From positions 98,374,900 through 98,438,899 of the forward strand of contig OX328132.1 in the NCBI GenBank assembly GCA_946811695.1: a stretch of DNA of 64,000 nucleotides, in the 5' to 3' direction. How positions within the stretch are numbered: position 1 is the first letter of the stretch; every line of letters begins with the position of its first letter. A program made the translations under genes and the position numbers. The DNA comes from Gonocerus acuteangulatus (lineage: Eukaryota; Arthropoda; Insecta; Hemiptera; Coreidae). Positions 36,626-49,942 of the stretch are shown one piece after another. The notes beneath the pieces were generated by a model. It made no database searches. It saw only the letters and a program-made list of their open reading frames with translations, and was not told where the DNA came from.

Positions 36626-38443
36626 GTCCGACTCGCAGGAACTGCATCATCTTAGCGCGGTTCCGTTCATGTCCCTAGTGTCATTTGATAAACTTAGAAA
36701 AGAAATAAACTTATTTTTTTTTTATATCTCGTGAAAATTGTCAAAATCCTCTCGAACATCTCAAATAAAAGTGATATTAAGGCATCAGGGACACCGACAG
36801 TAGCTAACTTATACACAGAAGCGGAAATTACACAACCCGGCTCTCATTCTAAAGCAAAGCTCTATAAATCAATACAAAATATGCCTAATAAAGCCTTTCT
36901 AGTGGATACAGAAGCATGGGCGCATATGAGGGGGGGGGGGGCTGAGGGGGCTGCAGCCCCTCCCGAAAATTTGAATTGATGATAAAAACTTCTCGTAAAA
37001 CCCTTAAAAATAAATTAAATAAGATCACTTAGTTCATAAAACATATTTTATTTTACGTGTAATAGCGTTTTAGTTGCCTAAAACTACTCCAAGCTCTAAA
37101 TATTTAGTATTCCATACCCTGGAAATGGTCTCAGCCCCCCCCCACCCGAAATTGTTTTTATATTTACGCCCATGTACAGAAGGATCAAGAAGAAGTACAC
37201 AAGATTGAGTAGAATACCCTGCCTAATATAGCCTATATAGAATAATATGCCGAATAAAACCTATCTAGTAAATACACAAGGACAAATAAAAGTCTTGACG
37301 AATAAGAAGTCAATATATAGAATAATATAAAGTCTATGGAGTAGATACAAATGGACCAAAAACAAGTCTTGTGGAATTTTGTTTTTTTCTAATTAAATAC
37401 TTTTTATCAATATTTAGTATATAACCTATGTTGAAAAGTATTGATTCCTAATTGATGAATCGGTTTACAACTAAGTAGTCTTTATGAATATTTAGTATAT
37501 AACCTATCTTTGGATCTGTGTTTTTGGGGTGCTCTCCGCCTAGGCTTTGTATTTGTGTCGGCAGATACCTAGGGTATATTTATAGCTCTTGAGGATTAAC
37601 TCTTAGCAGGTAAATTTCCTGCCGACCTTCTGTTTGTACGGGCACTGAACCCACTCCCTATCCGCTCATAGTATCTAACCGTTGTGAAGTTTATTTTTTG
37701 GATTTAGGACTTGATATAAATATGTAGACTAAATCATAGCAATAAGTAAACCTCCGTTGTCGGTTCTTAACTATGTAGACTCTCTAATGTTACCCAATCT
37801 TAGACACATCGTAATTACAATCCACAGCAAAAACACGACATTTCATCAGAATCCCCTGTTTAATAAAACATATATAGAATAATATGCCATATATAGTGGA
37901 AAATCGCCTCCAAATATAACCAAAATTTAAACATCTTAGTTGGGATTAATTTCCAAGTTGTATAAAATATTTCAATTGAATCCCGCGATTCTAAGTACTC
38001 ACAAAAATATAATGACTTACAAAAATATTGATTCCACTTTTCTCAGGAACGGATACAGATATCGCCTTATAAATGGTTTCATTCGTTTTCTCATGTTAAG
38101 AAACCTATAAAACAAGTACCTGCAAGCATATAAACTCAAAAACGTAAGCGTTACGATTTTTTTGCGCGAATTTCGCCCCAAACACTATCTTCTAGTGGGC
38201 GGATTCTGCTGGTTAACGAACTTGACCTTTCAAATTAGACGACAGATTTTTGTACCAAATTTCGTTAAAATCGGACCATTTTTGAGCTTGCTAGAGCGCG
38301 AACATAAACATATATATATATATATTTATATATACAAATTTGGGCCACCTATATTTTCTGAGGGCCTGAAACGTGAAAGTTTCTAGTCGGCACTTCCGGA
38401 TTGCGTCGTGAGGTCAACCTCATTAGCGGGTTCTCCCTATGGA
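36626..38443 (-). mobile_element. Family X element, copy X3, inverted
   Basis: It begins gtccgactcgcaggaactgc directly after AAAAAA, then cttagcgcggttccgttcat, the inverse of the X1 right end. It carries the same MITE (36,915-37,174) as X1 and ends near the inverse of the X left end (gcgggttctccctatgg). A short TA tract is at 38,309-38,333. No transposase was found. Confidence 0.6.
36915..37174. mobile_element. hAT-like MITE nested in X3
   Basis: A 260-bp inverse of the MITE at 3,303-3,555, with the duplication TACAGAAG at 36,907-36,914 and 37,175-37,182, the reverse complement of CTTCTGTA. It is the same insertion event, carried along when family X moved. Confidence 0.8.
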
Positions 38444-39735
38444 GATATTAAGGAAAGCATACAAAGTTACCAAAACTTTTCATGTCTGTTAATAAAATAT
38501 TTTATTCCAACCCTTCCTTAACTCCAAACGTAACAAAAATTTCAACATATTAGTTTTAATGAAAGTAGAACATGCAGAAAATGTTTTAACTGAATCCCAT
38601 GATTTTAAGTACCCAAACCAAAAACCGTATTCAATAACTATTTTTCCAATTTTCTCGAAAACGGTTAAAGCTCCCCCAGAGACCGAAAATGATGGTTCAA
38701 ATTTGTATGTATATATATATGATATATGTTTGTCTGTTCGCTCTCTAGGTAGAAGACGAATGGTCCGATTTTGATGAAATCTGGTACAAAAATCCGTCGT
38801 CCAATTTGAAAGGTCAAGTTCGTTAACCAGCAAAATCCGCCCACTGGAAGATGGCGTTTGGGGCGAAATTCGCGCAAAAAAATCGTAACGCTTACGCTTT
38901 TGAGTTCATAAGCTTGTAAGTACTCTTTTTATAGGCTTCTTGGGCTAGAAAAACGAATGAAACCATTTTCAAGGCGATAGCTTTAACCGTTGTCGAGAAA
39001 ATTGGAAAAATAGTTTTTGAATTCCGTTTTTGGTTTGGGTACTTAGAATCACGGGATTCAGTTGAAACATTATCTGCATGTTCTAATTTCATGAAAACTA
39101 ATATGTTGAAAGTTATGTTACGGTTGGAGTTAAGGAAGGGTTAGAATAAAATATTTTATGAACAGACATGAAAAGTTTTGGTAACTTTGTATACTTTCCT
39201 TAATATCTCGAAAAAGGTTGAGAATCTTGGGGAACGGAAGATGACCATTAGAAAGCTCACTAAATGCTCTACAAAAATGATTCTGATGAAAGTTTTGATT
39301 AGGCGATGTCAATCGGAGTAATAAGTGCTTAAAACTTGAAAGTAATTGATTTCGCTTATTCGAACTGTTCTTTTTGTCTGTTTTATTCCTTGTTATTTTT
39401 AAATTGCTTATAGTCAGATAATGTATTTGACAATAAAACAGATTAAGTAAAATAAGAAGATCAATTTATTGTTAGAAATGTAGCGTTCAAAGAGAGAGAT
39501 CCCAAGGCTTTCCAAATTCCTCTGAGCGGAGGCCTTTCTGCCCGACTTATGGTATAGCTGACCCATACAGGTAAGATTGTAAATCAAGACCTTTCAAGAC
39601 TGGTTTGTTTGAGATTTCATTTGGATAGCTGTTTCGCTATTGATCTAAACAAAGTAATAACTGTTTCTATTCTATGCCTTCATAAACACTAGAGATAAGA
39701 ACGGAACCGCGCTAAGATGACGCAGTTCCTGCGAA
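38444..39735 (+). mobile_element. Family X element, copy X4, rearranged
   Basis: 38,444-38,660 is in the minus orientation and the sequence flips to plus near 38,670 (gaccgaaaatgatggttc). It continues through ttggtacaaaaatccgtcgt and one internal repeat to the right end gcagttcctgcgaatcgga at 39,735. The right flank ATTTTTCGTATCC is an F-box exon 1 A-tract, so X again sits at that site. Confidence 0.55.
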
Positions 39736-39812
39736 TCGGAATTTTTCGTATCCAGTTGTGGGAGTATTGATGTTAAGCAGAAAAGCGAAGTAGTTACAAA
39801 TACTCGATCCAT
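39736..39812 (-). pseudogene. F-box family first exon, copy at 39.8 kb, cut by family X
   Basis: ATG at 39,812; reads MDRVFVTTSLFCLTSILPQ, then LDTK, and is severed inside the AAA AAA lysine codons by X4. The frame matches exon 1 of the gene at 36 kb from Leu-Phe-Cys onward. It shows the ancestral N-terminus missing in the 36-kb gene. Whether the two were once one locus is unclear, since the 36-kb gene has its own intact A-tract. Confidence 0.6.
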
Positions 39813-39824
39813 ATCGTCTCAGTT

Positions 39825-39935
39825 AAGAAACCGCTTTGACTTTGCTCAGTTGAAGCATGGCTATATATACGCTGCTTGAGACGATTCCATTGTTCTCATT
39901 GGCCAATTACGAGGCGAAAATCGTCATGAAGAAAA
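39825..39935 (-). promoter_or_regulatory. F-box family promoter, copy at 39.9 kb
   Basis: The minus strand has the palindrome attggccaatgag, about 45 bp before cgTATATATAgcc (about 39,861-39,871), and TCA initiator candidates 19-33 nt below. TCGTCTCA and TGAGACGA flank the core as an inverted pair. It is the most complete copy of the family promoter. Confidence 0.6.
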
Positions 39936-40268
39936 GTAGTCCCTTTTAAGTGCAGCGACACGCGTACTTTTCAAGTAAACGGAAGTCGGAAGTGCCCAAT
40001 GCTCTTATTTATGTGAATTCACTTACGAAGTCGATGATTTCCATCGTAAACACCTTTTTTTTTTCTTTTTTGTTGTTAAAAATGAACAATGTGTAGAACA
40101 TTTTGCAAAAAGTAAAACATTTTGCTCCTGGGGACCGTGTTCGAATATAATCGCACCTGCAATTGGTTAACGAGATTATTAGGTATTTTTTTTTTTTGCT
40201 TGCATCCTCATAAATCAGCGTTCAAGGTGACATAATATTGCCAACTTCATCACGATATTCCTGAGGTT

Positions 40269-40272
40269 TTAT

Positions 40273-40343
<71 letters not shown>
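40269..40343. repeat. (TA)n microsatellite in an R1 repeat
   Basis: TA tract with one aa interruption, at the R1 seed position. Confidence 0.95.
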
Positions 40344-40348
<5 letters not shown>

Positions 40349-40359
40349 GCGTTCCTGTG

Positions 40360-41350
<991 letters not shown>

Positions 41351-42380
41351 TCATTAAGTATATTTAAAAGTCGACTTATTACAAGTAAATAAATTTAAAT
41401 TGTTCATTGGAAGGAATAAGTTCAGTCTTTAGGGAAACTACTTGGCCTCCTGTGAACTGACTAATTGTACGTTAGTAGCATTAATCTAAAGCTAACACCA
41501 CTAAAAAAAATAAGCACTATCTTAAGTAAAAGGAGAATTTAAAATTCGTAAAAATACATAGGAATAAATATAACATTAAAGAAGCGAGTATGCAACTGGT
41601 TTCCTGGACTCTCGGAAAGCTGGTCTGTGATCCGATGTTTATTATGTAAGGTATAAATCCACCTACCTGATTGGAGACACTTTAGTCTAGCTACCCTTGG
41701 CAGAGGGCTAAATCCCCTCCCCCCCCCATGTAAACATAGAACATAATTTTAATACTATGAAGCTTTTAGATTCTTACATTTTATGGAAAGGACTCTATAG
41801 AAAAATATAAATAACATATCAGTGTACTACGTTTGATCGAGAAACAAATACATTCATCGTGTTTTAGTAAAAATACCCTAAAATATGAATGAAGATTTTA
41901 TTGCATTGCATGACACCTGTAAAATTTACGTATATTCTTTGTAGTTAAAAAATAATATTTGGACAGCAATAATAGCAAGGTATACCTTAGCATTGACAAG
42001 ATTATTAAGCCTTTTGATTGGCTTGCTGCCTTGTAACCTTCCTGGCTTGCTTCCATGGAGAATATTGTGAGTTTCTTGGAAGTTATAACACCCAGAAAGC
42101 ACATGGGGGAGAGTACCTGAGTGGTTACAACACAAAGGTGCTCACACCCATTCTACTTTTCAAGTGTTTCTAGCTGCTCACTACTTCATAAGCAGGAAAT
42201 TATTTCTTTTAGAAGTACGTGGCTGGAGCTGTAGGGTAGAGAGGAAGTTCGTAATAACATTGTACTTTTTTGGTTGTTCATTTCTAATATGTGATTATCT
42301 TTGGACTAAGCGATATGTGTAAGAATATTTCACCTGATATACAGGGTGTGCCGTAAATGCGAACAACAATCCAATTATAC

Positions 42381-42629
42381 TTAACCGTTAGAGATATTAT
42401 TGAATCGGGAAACATCCAAGTTGCGTGCTGTGTTGTGTAAGTTCTTCGGAGTTATAACGCCCAGAAAATACATAGGGTGGAGTGCCTGAGTGGTTACAAC
42501 ACAAAGGAGCTCACACCCATTGTACTTTTCAAGCGTTTCTAGCTGCTCACTATTCCATAAGCAGGAAATTATTTCTTTTAGAAGTAGGTGGTTGGAGCTG
42601 TAAGGTAGAGAGGCAGTTCGTAATATCAT
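42381..42629 (-). pseudogene. R1 repeat copy in the right duplication
   Basis: This is the direct counterpart of 3,960-4,208, with the same length and stop and only a few residue changes near the start (for example Ser to Ala, Val to Leu). The frame therefore stayed open in both duplicates. That fits either recent duplication or constraint and cannot be resolved here. Confidence 0.35.
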
Positions 42630-43465
42630 TTCCTTTCTCGGTTGTTCATTTCTAATATGAGATAATCATTGAACTAAATGATTTTTGTAAGACTGTCAAT
42701 GAGAAAACACGCCCACTTCTTGAGGAAATAAAGGACATTGTTTCACATACGTTTATGGGATTTATATGTACATAGAGAGCCCTAGGCCCAACGGATTGGT
42801 GCCCCCCCCCCAATATTATTGGACAATTACGAGCCAAAGATTGTCGTGAAGAAAAGTAGTACCTTTTAGGTGCGAAGTCACGTGTTACCTCTTTGATTCT
42901 GAGGGTGAGGTAAATGCAGAATAAAATAAAAAAAATATGTTAAATTAAATTATACTATAAGTTATATAAAAACATGCTACTTATTAATACTAATGCTTAT
43001 GCTAATAGTAATTATAGAAATAAACTTATTTGTCTTCCAATGATTATAATAAATCTGAACATGTTTCATGCATCCATAATTTGACTAATCTACTTATGCT
43101 TAATATTAAATATACATTATTTAGGCTTCCAATGTATTGCCGGCATTACCTCCCATGCTTCTCTTTACCTGCAATTATTTATATTCGCGGGTTCCTACTA
43201 CAGAGATATACCCTGAGGTAAGTATGAAGGTGACTTGATAATGCACAACTTCATAACGCCCTCCATGAGGTTCTTTAGACATATCTGTCCTTGTGTCGCT
43301 CTCCTTGGAGAATATTGTGCGTGTGTTCCAATTGATAACATCCCAAAAGTACTTAGAAGCCAAGAAGAAGCTTTAGAAGAAAAGTACTCCTCGCCGCTAC
43401 ACACGCCTACTTTTCCCGTAAACGGTAGTCTACATAGAAATAATTTTAATACTAAGAAGCTTTTG

Positions 43466-45175
43466 TGATCCTGCAGAAATCAAATATATTATCAAACATC
43501 TTCCCCGAAAATCTCCTGGTTGCGACCATATAACAGCTCCAATCCTAAAAAATTTACCGCAGAAAGCAATAATCTTCCTTGCATACATGTACAATGCAAT
43601 CCTCAGAACTACCTATTTCCCCATTTCATGGAAACACTCTGTCATAATCCTTATACCTAAACCACATAAACCCCCCAAGAATCCATCTTCCTATCGTCCT
43701 ATCCGTTTGCTCCCAATTATGTCGAAAATAAATGAAAAACTCCTCCTCAAAAGAATTCTGTCCACTATCCCTCCCAACTCCATACCAGATCACCAGTTTG
43801 GGTTCCGTACTCAGCACTCAACCATTCAACAATGTTTCAGCGTTGTTGACACCATATCCCACGCGCTGGAAAGTAAAAATTACTGCACGAGTGCCTTTCT
43901 CGACGTCGCCCAAGCGTTCGATCGTGTTTGGCACCCGGGGTTATTATACAAAGTACGGCGCATAATTCCCCACACATACTTCCTAATCCTACAGTCCTAC
44001 CTATCAAGCCGTTCCTTCCAAGTAAGATCTGGTTCCACATTATCTAGTTCCCATCCTATTTCCTCTGGTATACCACAGGGAAGTATTCTCGGTCCTATCC
44101 TTTACCTTCTGTACTCCGCTGACGTTCCTACCCATCCAAATACTCATTTAACGACATATGCTGATGATACAGCCATCTTTTCCTCCTCCCCTGATCCCGA
44201 AACAGCTTCCCTTCACCTGCACGAACATCTAGACTCTGTTGAGGAGTGGTGCAACAGGTGGAAAATCAAGGTGAATCCAGAGAAATGCAGCCAAATAACA
44301 TTCACTCTCAATAAAAGGACTTGCCCACCAGTTCACATATCCAGCCCAGAACTTCCTTTATCCAACGAAGTGCGCTACCTGGGATTAATACTAGACAGTA
44401 GACTCACTTGGAACCCACACACCCGACTGAAAAGACAGGAACTGAACAGGAGATACGGACTTCTTCGACGACTATTGGGACCATCATCAAAACTCACAAT
44501 ACAGAACAAACTCACTATATACAAAACCATCATCAGACCTATTTGGACGTACGGACTTGAACTGTGGGGAACAACCAAAAGATCAAATATACAAAGAATA
44601 CAGGCATTCCAATCCAAAGTCCTACGCAAAATAGTTAACGCCCCTTTTTACGTTTCTAATAAAACCCTCCATCATTATCTGAATGTCCCCTTCATCCATG
44701 AACTGGCTAACTCCCGATTCCTAACCTTCCACTCTAAACTATCTGCTCATCCCAATCCCAGAGCTCAATCCCTCTCCTCTCAATCCCACCCCGAAAACCC
44801 TCCTAGGAGGCTAAAGAGATCTTGGCCTCGTGATCAACTCTGTAATTAAAGCGGTCAACTAGGAAGTGTCAATAATGATTGGCTCCTTCCAAACTTCTAT
44901 TTTATCTTTTGATTTATTATTTTTATTATTATTACTTTTATTTTATTTTCCTTTTAGCTATGATTTATTTATTTATGTACTTATTTATTTTTATTAATTT
45001 CTTTTTGTTTCTGTAATTCAATTTAGTATGTACTATTTTTTCTTTCTTTTTTTTTCTGTATTCTCATAATGTGAATTCATAAAAATGGCGTTACTTATCA
45101 CAATTAACCAATGTGCTATATAATTTGTGCAGATGTTAATAAACGCTTTATTATTAAAAAAAAAAAAAAAAAAAA
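43466..45175 (+). mobile_element. 5'-truncated Jockey-type non-LTR retrotransposon
   Basis: The element starts inside the reverse transcriptase and ends with AATAAA (near 45,138) and about 20 A. The target duplication AAGAAGCTTTTGT flanks it. The empty site (actaagaagcttttgttagt) is present at about 5,027-5,046. The duplication, long poly(A), open frame and absence from the left duplicate mark it as a young insertion. The 3' UTR (44,850-45,155) is T-rich. Confidence 0.92.
43467..44849 (+). CDS. Reverse transcriptase (C-terminal part of Jockey-type ORF2)
   Basis: The frame is open from the truncation point to a TAA at 44,847-44,849, about 460 codons. RT blocks in order: IPKPHKPPKNPSSYRPIRLL (block 1-2), FGFRTQHST, AFLDVAQAFDRVW with the first catalytic Asp, GIPQGSILGPILY, TYADDTAIFSS with the catalytic Asp pair, and YLGLILDSRLTWN. 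No RNase H follows, as expected for Jockey-clade elements. The N-terminal endonuclease is missing through 5' truncation, so the copy cannot move by itself; the RT core could in principle still be translated from the internal Met at 43,587. No disabling mutation is seen in the remaining part. Confidence 0.9.
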   Translation, partial: DPAEIKYIIKHLPRKSPGCDHITAPILKNLPQKAIIFLAYMYNAILRTTYFPISWKHSVIILIPKPHKPPKNPSSYRPIRLLPIMSKINEKLLLKRILSTIPPNSIPDHQFGFRTQHSTIQQCFSVVDTISHALESKNYCTSAFLDVAQAFDRVWHPGLLYKVRRIIPHTYFLILQSYLSSRSFQVRSGSTLSSSHPISSGIPQGSILGPILYLLYSADVPTHPNTHLTTYADDTAIFSSSPDPETASLHLHEHLDSVEEWCNRWKIKVNPEKCSQITFTLNKRTCPPVHISSPELPLSNEVRYLGLILDSRLTWNPHTRLKRQELNRRYGLLRRLLGPSSKLTIQNKLTIYKTIIRPIWTYGLELWGTTKRSNIQRIQAFQSKVLRKIVNAPFYVSNKTLHHYLNVPFIHELANSRFLTFHSKLSAHPNPRAQSLSSQSHPENPPRRLKRSWPRDQLCN

Positions 45176-45826
45176 GAAAGAAGCTTTTGTTAGTTTGTAT
45201 TTGCTTTTCTTCGAAAAGTTTACACTTACTGGAACGTTAAAGGTAATTATTATTCTACTGTGTATTATTCATTTACCTGATCACGATCGTTGATACTTTA
45301 TGAGGAAGATGATCGTGAAAAAAGTAGTCTGATTTAAGTATGAGAACAGGATATTTGGAAAAGCTATGTATTTTTGTAGGTTATTCGATATTTTCATTAT
45401 TGGAATCATACATACGGAGTAAAAAAGACGTGAAATCGTGCTGATTACAATTTAAATTCTTGGTAATATACCCTGTAATTTTTGGATTTCTAGTAGTTTT
45501 TATTGAGAATTGACGTTTTGCTCTAATTTCAACTGATATACTGGGTGTCCTGTAAAAGCGGACCACAATCCATAGCATATATTTACTTTAAAACACATTT
45601 AAATACTATCTTATAACCCATATGAAACTGAAAAGAATATTCAATCATATATCTCTATACTAGGCTTATTCTAGAAACAAATAACTTCAGTGTGTTGCTG
45701 TAAAAATATTCCAGAACTTAAAGGGAGAGTTTATTAGAGTTCATATCAGCTTTTAAAATTACGTAGATTCTTTGTAGCGAAAAAATAATATTTAGACAGC
45801 ACCAATAGCAAACCATAAAAAAATGC

Positions 45827-45986
45827 ATTAAGGAGATCACTAGGTACTTTGTTTAGCTTGCTACAAATTAAGGAGATCACTAGGTACTTTGTTTAGCTTG
45901 CTACAAATTAAGGAGATCACTAGGTACTTTGTTTAGCTTGCTACAAATTAAGGAGATCACTAGGTACTTTGTTTAGCTTGCTTCCT
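45827..45986. repeat. 40-bp tandem repeat, four units
   Basis: Units start at 45,827, 45,867, 45,907 and 45,947 (attaaggagatcactaggta, then ctttgtttagcttgctacaa), essentially identical. The left duplicate has a single unit at about 5,687, so the expansion is recent. Confidence 0.95.
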
Positions 45987-46790
45987 TATAAATCAGCGAT
46001 CAAGGTGGCATCATATTGCAAAACATCATTACCCTATCCTTGAGGTTCTATAGATATATCTGTCGCTGTCCTTGGAGAATATCGTGCGTGTGCTTCCGAG
46101 TGATGACCCCCCAAAAAATACATGGGGGGGGGAGTGCCTTAGTGGTTACAACACAAAGGAGCTCACACCCATCTTACTTTTCAAGTGTTTCTAGCTGCTC
46201 ACTATTCCATAACAAGGAAATTATTTCTTTAAATGTACGTGGTTGTGGAACATGTTTCTAAGCTAGAGTAGACATATGTAAGCTCGTCGTATTTTGTAGG
46301 ATGTTCATTTCTAATATGCGTAAGGAATTAATTATGATTTTGGAAATGATTTCTTCATGTAGTTGTAGTTGAGTAGAACCGCATAGCAGCGTATCTGCAA
46401 CACTCTTTAACGATTCTTAAGATGGGGTGATGCCTTTGCAATTATATTTAATCGAAATGTCTTGGAATCCCTGGCAACTGTATGCCTGACCGGCTAATCT
46501 TTTCGAAGCCAAAGTCTTGACCACTGCTAGCTGATCTAGCCTGATATCTACTCTCTACATCCATCCGTCATCATTATTTAGATTATTAGGTCCCATGTTA
46601 GTCTACGATTGAGGTGACTTTCCATGCCAACGACTGTTTGATATATAAACACACACACACACATATATATATATATTAACAATAATAATAATCAACTTCT
46701 AGATGAAACAGAATAATGTTTCACATTGAGATTTAATAACTTAATAGAACTTGTCTTGATTATTCCTAAGGTTTTCATATAGAGTAAAAA

Positions 46791-47099
46791 ATGTTCCTTT
46801 TGCACATGTATCACGTAAAAAAGGATGTATCCAATACCTACGCCAACAAAGTTCCATCATCAACGTCCATGATCAAACTGCTAGCTGGTAACCGTAGTGG
46901 TGGCTCATGTGCGGCCACTATGGTGGCGACACCGGTGGCACCACCGAAGTGGCCCAGTGTGCAAAGAGCCTTAGTTCCGTTTCATCATATTGTTTTGAAT
47001 TTTTCGCTTTACAGGTACATTTTAGTCTACGTTCCCTGGCGGAGGGCTGGATTCCCCCACCCAATACATTCTTCAGAAGTAGTCGTAGTCGGAAAATAG
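46791..47099 (+). other. Partner of the 102-codon frame at 6,599
   Basis: Same length and start as the frame in the left duplicate, with three or four residue changes. A real gene is doubtful for the reasons given there. Confidence 0.2.
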
Positions 47100-47626
47100 T
47101 TGCTGCCTGGAGCTGGACTTCATCTATCTAGGTGTCTGGATATCAAAACATCATCACGCCATCCATGAGGTTCCATTAGTATATCTGTCCCTGAGGCGAT
47201 GTCCTTGGAGAATCGTGTGTTCCTTCGGAGTTATAACACCCAGAAAGTAAATGGGAGCGAGTTCCTTAGTGGTTACAACACAAAGGAGCTCACACCCATT
47301 GTACTTTTCAAGTCTTTCTAGCTGCTTACTATTCCATAAGCAGGAAAGTATTTCTTTTAGAAGTACGTGGTTGGTGCTGTAAAGTAGGGAGGAATTTCAA
47401 AATCTCATTTTTGCCCTTTGCAGTACATAACCGAGTGCATATGCTGATAAAAGCCCTACCCGTTCCTGGGACATCTGCGTAGGTGCTGTTTTTAGGAAAA
47501 CAACCCAATCTATCCGTTTGAGTATGGTTGGTCATTCATTTACTAATTGCTACACAAATGTTCAGATTAAAAGCAGAAAAGAAAGTATCTTTGAACTAAT
47601 TGGTATAATTGAGAATATATTTAATG

Positions 47627-47683
<57 letters not shown>

Positions 47684-48077
47684 AGAAGCAATGAGAAAAT
47701 CAATCAAACTATAATTGGTTACAGTAATAAAGAATATACCTATAAATACCTGCATGCCTTTTTTTTATATGAAAACTTGTAATTAAAAAGAAGAAATCAT
47801 TAAATAATTAATTTTTTCCATACATGGAACTTTCCTTCTATTTAATCTAAATTTAAATAGATATCTATATAAAGTGTATTTTGTATATGAGCACTCTTAT
47901 ACAGACTGAGAAATAATTCTCAGAAGTTCTTTGTTATTATGCAATTATTTTTATTATTATAACTTAATTATAATTCAATATCGAGCCTAATAAATTGCTG
48001 GGATTTCGACGCCAAATCTTAAACGAACATTAGTCTAGAGCTCTATAACTAAACCAAACACGTCCCTATTTTAAGTA

Positions 48078-48134
<57 letters not shown>

Positions 48135-49232
48135 TATATAAAATAATAATATGTATATATAAAATAATTATGAAGAAAACAGTTAAAAGAATAAGAATTA
48201 AGGGTTATAAGGTATAATTTATTACTAGTTTACCTGAAAATTTTCGTCTAGATCAATTTAATCCTCGACAACTCGCAGTAAACTGTGTGAAGTGAGTACT
48301 AACGGGAGGGGCCCGAGCGTCCCTTCTATTTTTTCTAGTTTACCAGACACACATTATCTGAAATTACCATATAAATGCAATTATTAGCCATAATGATCTG
48401 TAGTTGAATTTGTCCAATAATAATAATCATATAATTTAGCTATTGAAATAATAAGATCATTAATTTTGCTTACAATAAATATATTTATGCACATATAGAG
48501 AAAAATAGAAGTAACCAATGGAAAAACAAATTAATAAATATTAACATAGTCTTCAACAGAATAAAAACGAGAAAACTATTCTTGGTGTTTCTGGCTCGTT
48601 ATATTATGACACTCACAAAACAATATTTTTGAACGTTTGCCATAAATATGTAATCTGCACATGACACACATCACTGTTGTTTTTCTTCCCTTGTTGCGTG
48701 GGCAATAACTGCACTGCTTTCGGCACACAGTTTCTTCTCGTTATTTGTTCTTAGGTTTACTTTCCTGTGCCCCAAGACTCGCGAATAGCAGACTTCAGGC
48801 TAGTTGATAATATTGCGAAATGTACTCACTTTGTTATGAACGTTTTGTTAATTGCTGGCCAAACACTTGCAAATATTTTCTTTTGACGGTGATCTTTTCT
48901 GTATTTAATTTATAAATCATTTGGCTATTAATACACCTACTACTCCTTTGGTCATATTATAAAATGAGATGACCTCTGGTCATTCATCGTCATCACTATC
49001 CCCATTTATTTCGAGCATAGATTTGATTTTTCCATGAAAATATTTGTTTCGTGAAAACCTGCGAGGTGGTCTCAAAGCCGCCTATCAGAAGTTCAATGAA
49101 AAAACGCAGCTAACAACCAAACGGAAGCTGAGGCTTTCCGCCGAATATTTGGCAGAAAGGTACTGGGAAGCCTGTGCAGGAATAAACATGATTTAGTGGG
49201 CCATATATAAATAAAGAGCCGGGTGGCGCTTA

Positions 49233-49942
49233 AGACGGCCATACACTATTAGATACACCTACTATTAGATACACCTACTATTAGATACACATAGGCATAC
49301 CTGTCGGGTGTATCTGATAGTCTGTGGCGGAAATAACTAGCCTCTCAGGCGACCTGACGCCTCATGAACATTCGATCAGTTGTCAGGTTTACCTGATCAG
49401 GTATTTTCAACCACTCTGATTTGTGTTTTTAATTTTTGATTTATTTTACCGTTGTGGTATTTTTATTTATTTCTTTAGCAAATCAGTTTACAGTGTAAAA
49501 ATGTCGCAAAGAAATAATGACGTCCTTGGTGATTACATCTAAAAATATAAGAGAGAACCATGCTTGTGGAAAGTAAAATATGATGGTTATCACAAAAGAG
49601 ATGCTGCATACAGGAAATTAGTGGACAAATTAAAGGAAATAGATCCAATTGTGATAATCTGTTGGTTCATCTCTTTATTTATTCAGGAGATGGATATGGG
49701 TAAATTTATTTCTTCTCTGGAACCATTTCATACATCATGATTAGTGTTTTTTTCATTTGTTTTTACACATCACAAAAATTAAATAAAGAGAGATAAAGTA
49801 GATTATCTCTTGGAGAATCCAAGTTGAAAACTAACAAACTTGTCAGGTGTACCTGAAGAATGTAGGTGACAGGTACACCCGATAGGTATACCCGATTAGG
49901 TGTACCTACCTGTCAGGTGTACCTTATAGTGTGTGGTCGGCC
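49233..49942. mobile_element. PIF/Harbinger-like element, right duplicate
   Basis: This 710-bp counterpart of 9,028-9,752 has TTA at 49,230-49,232 and 49,943-49,945. It has one fewer copy of the short ctattagatacaccta repeat near the left end. Confidence 0.65.
49501..49680 (+). pseudogene. MADF-domain remnant, right duplicate
   Basis: Same frame as 9,311-9,480: Met start, in-frame TAA, then REPCLWKVKYDGY and a frameshift after EIDP. Confidence 0.55.
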
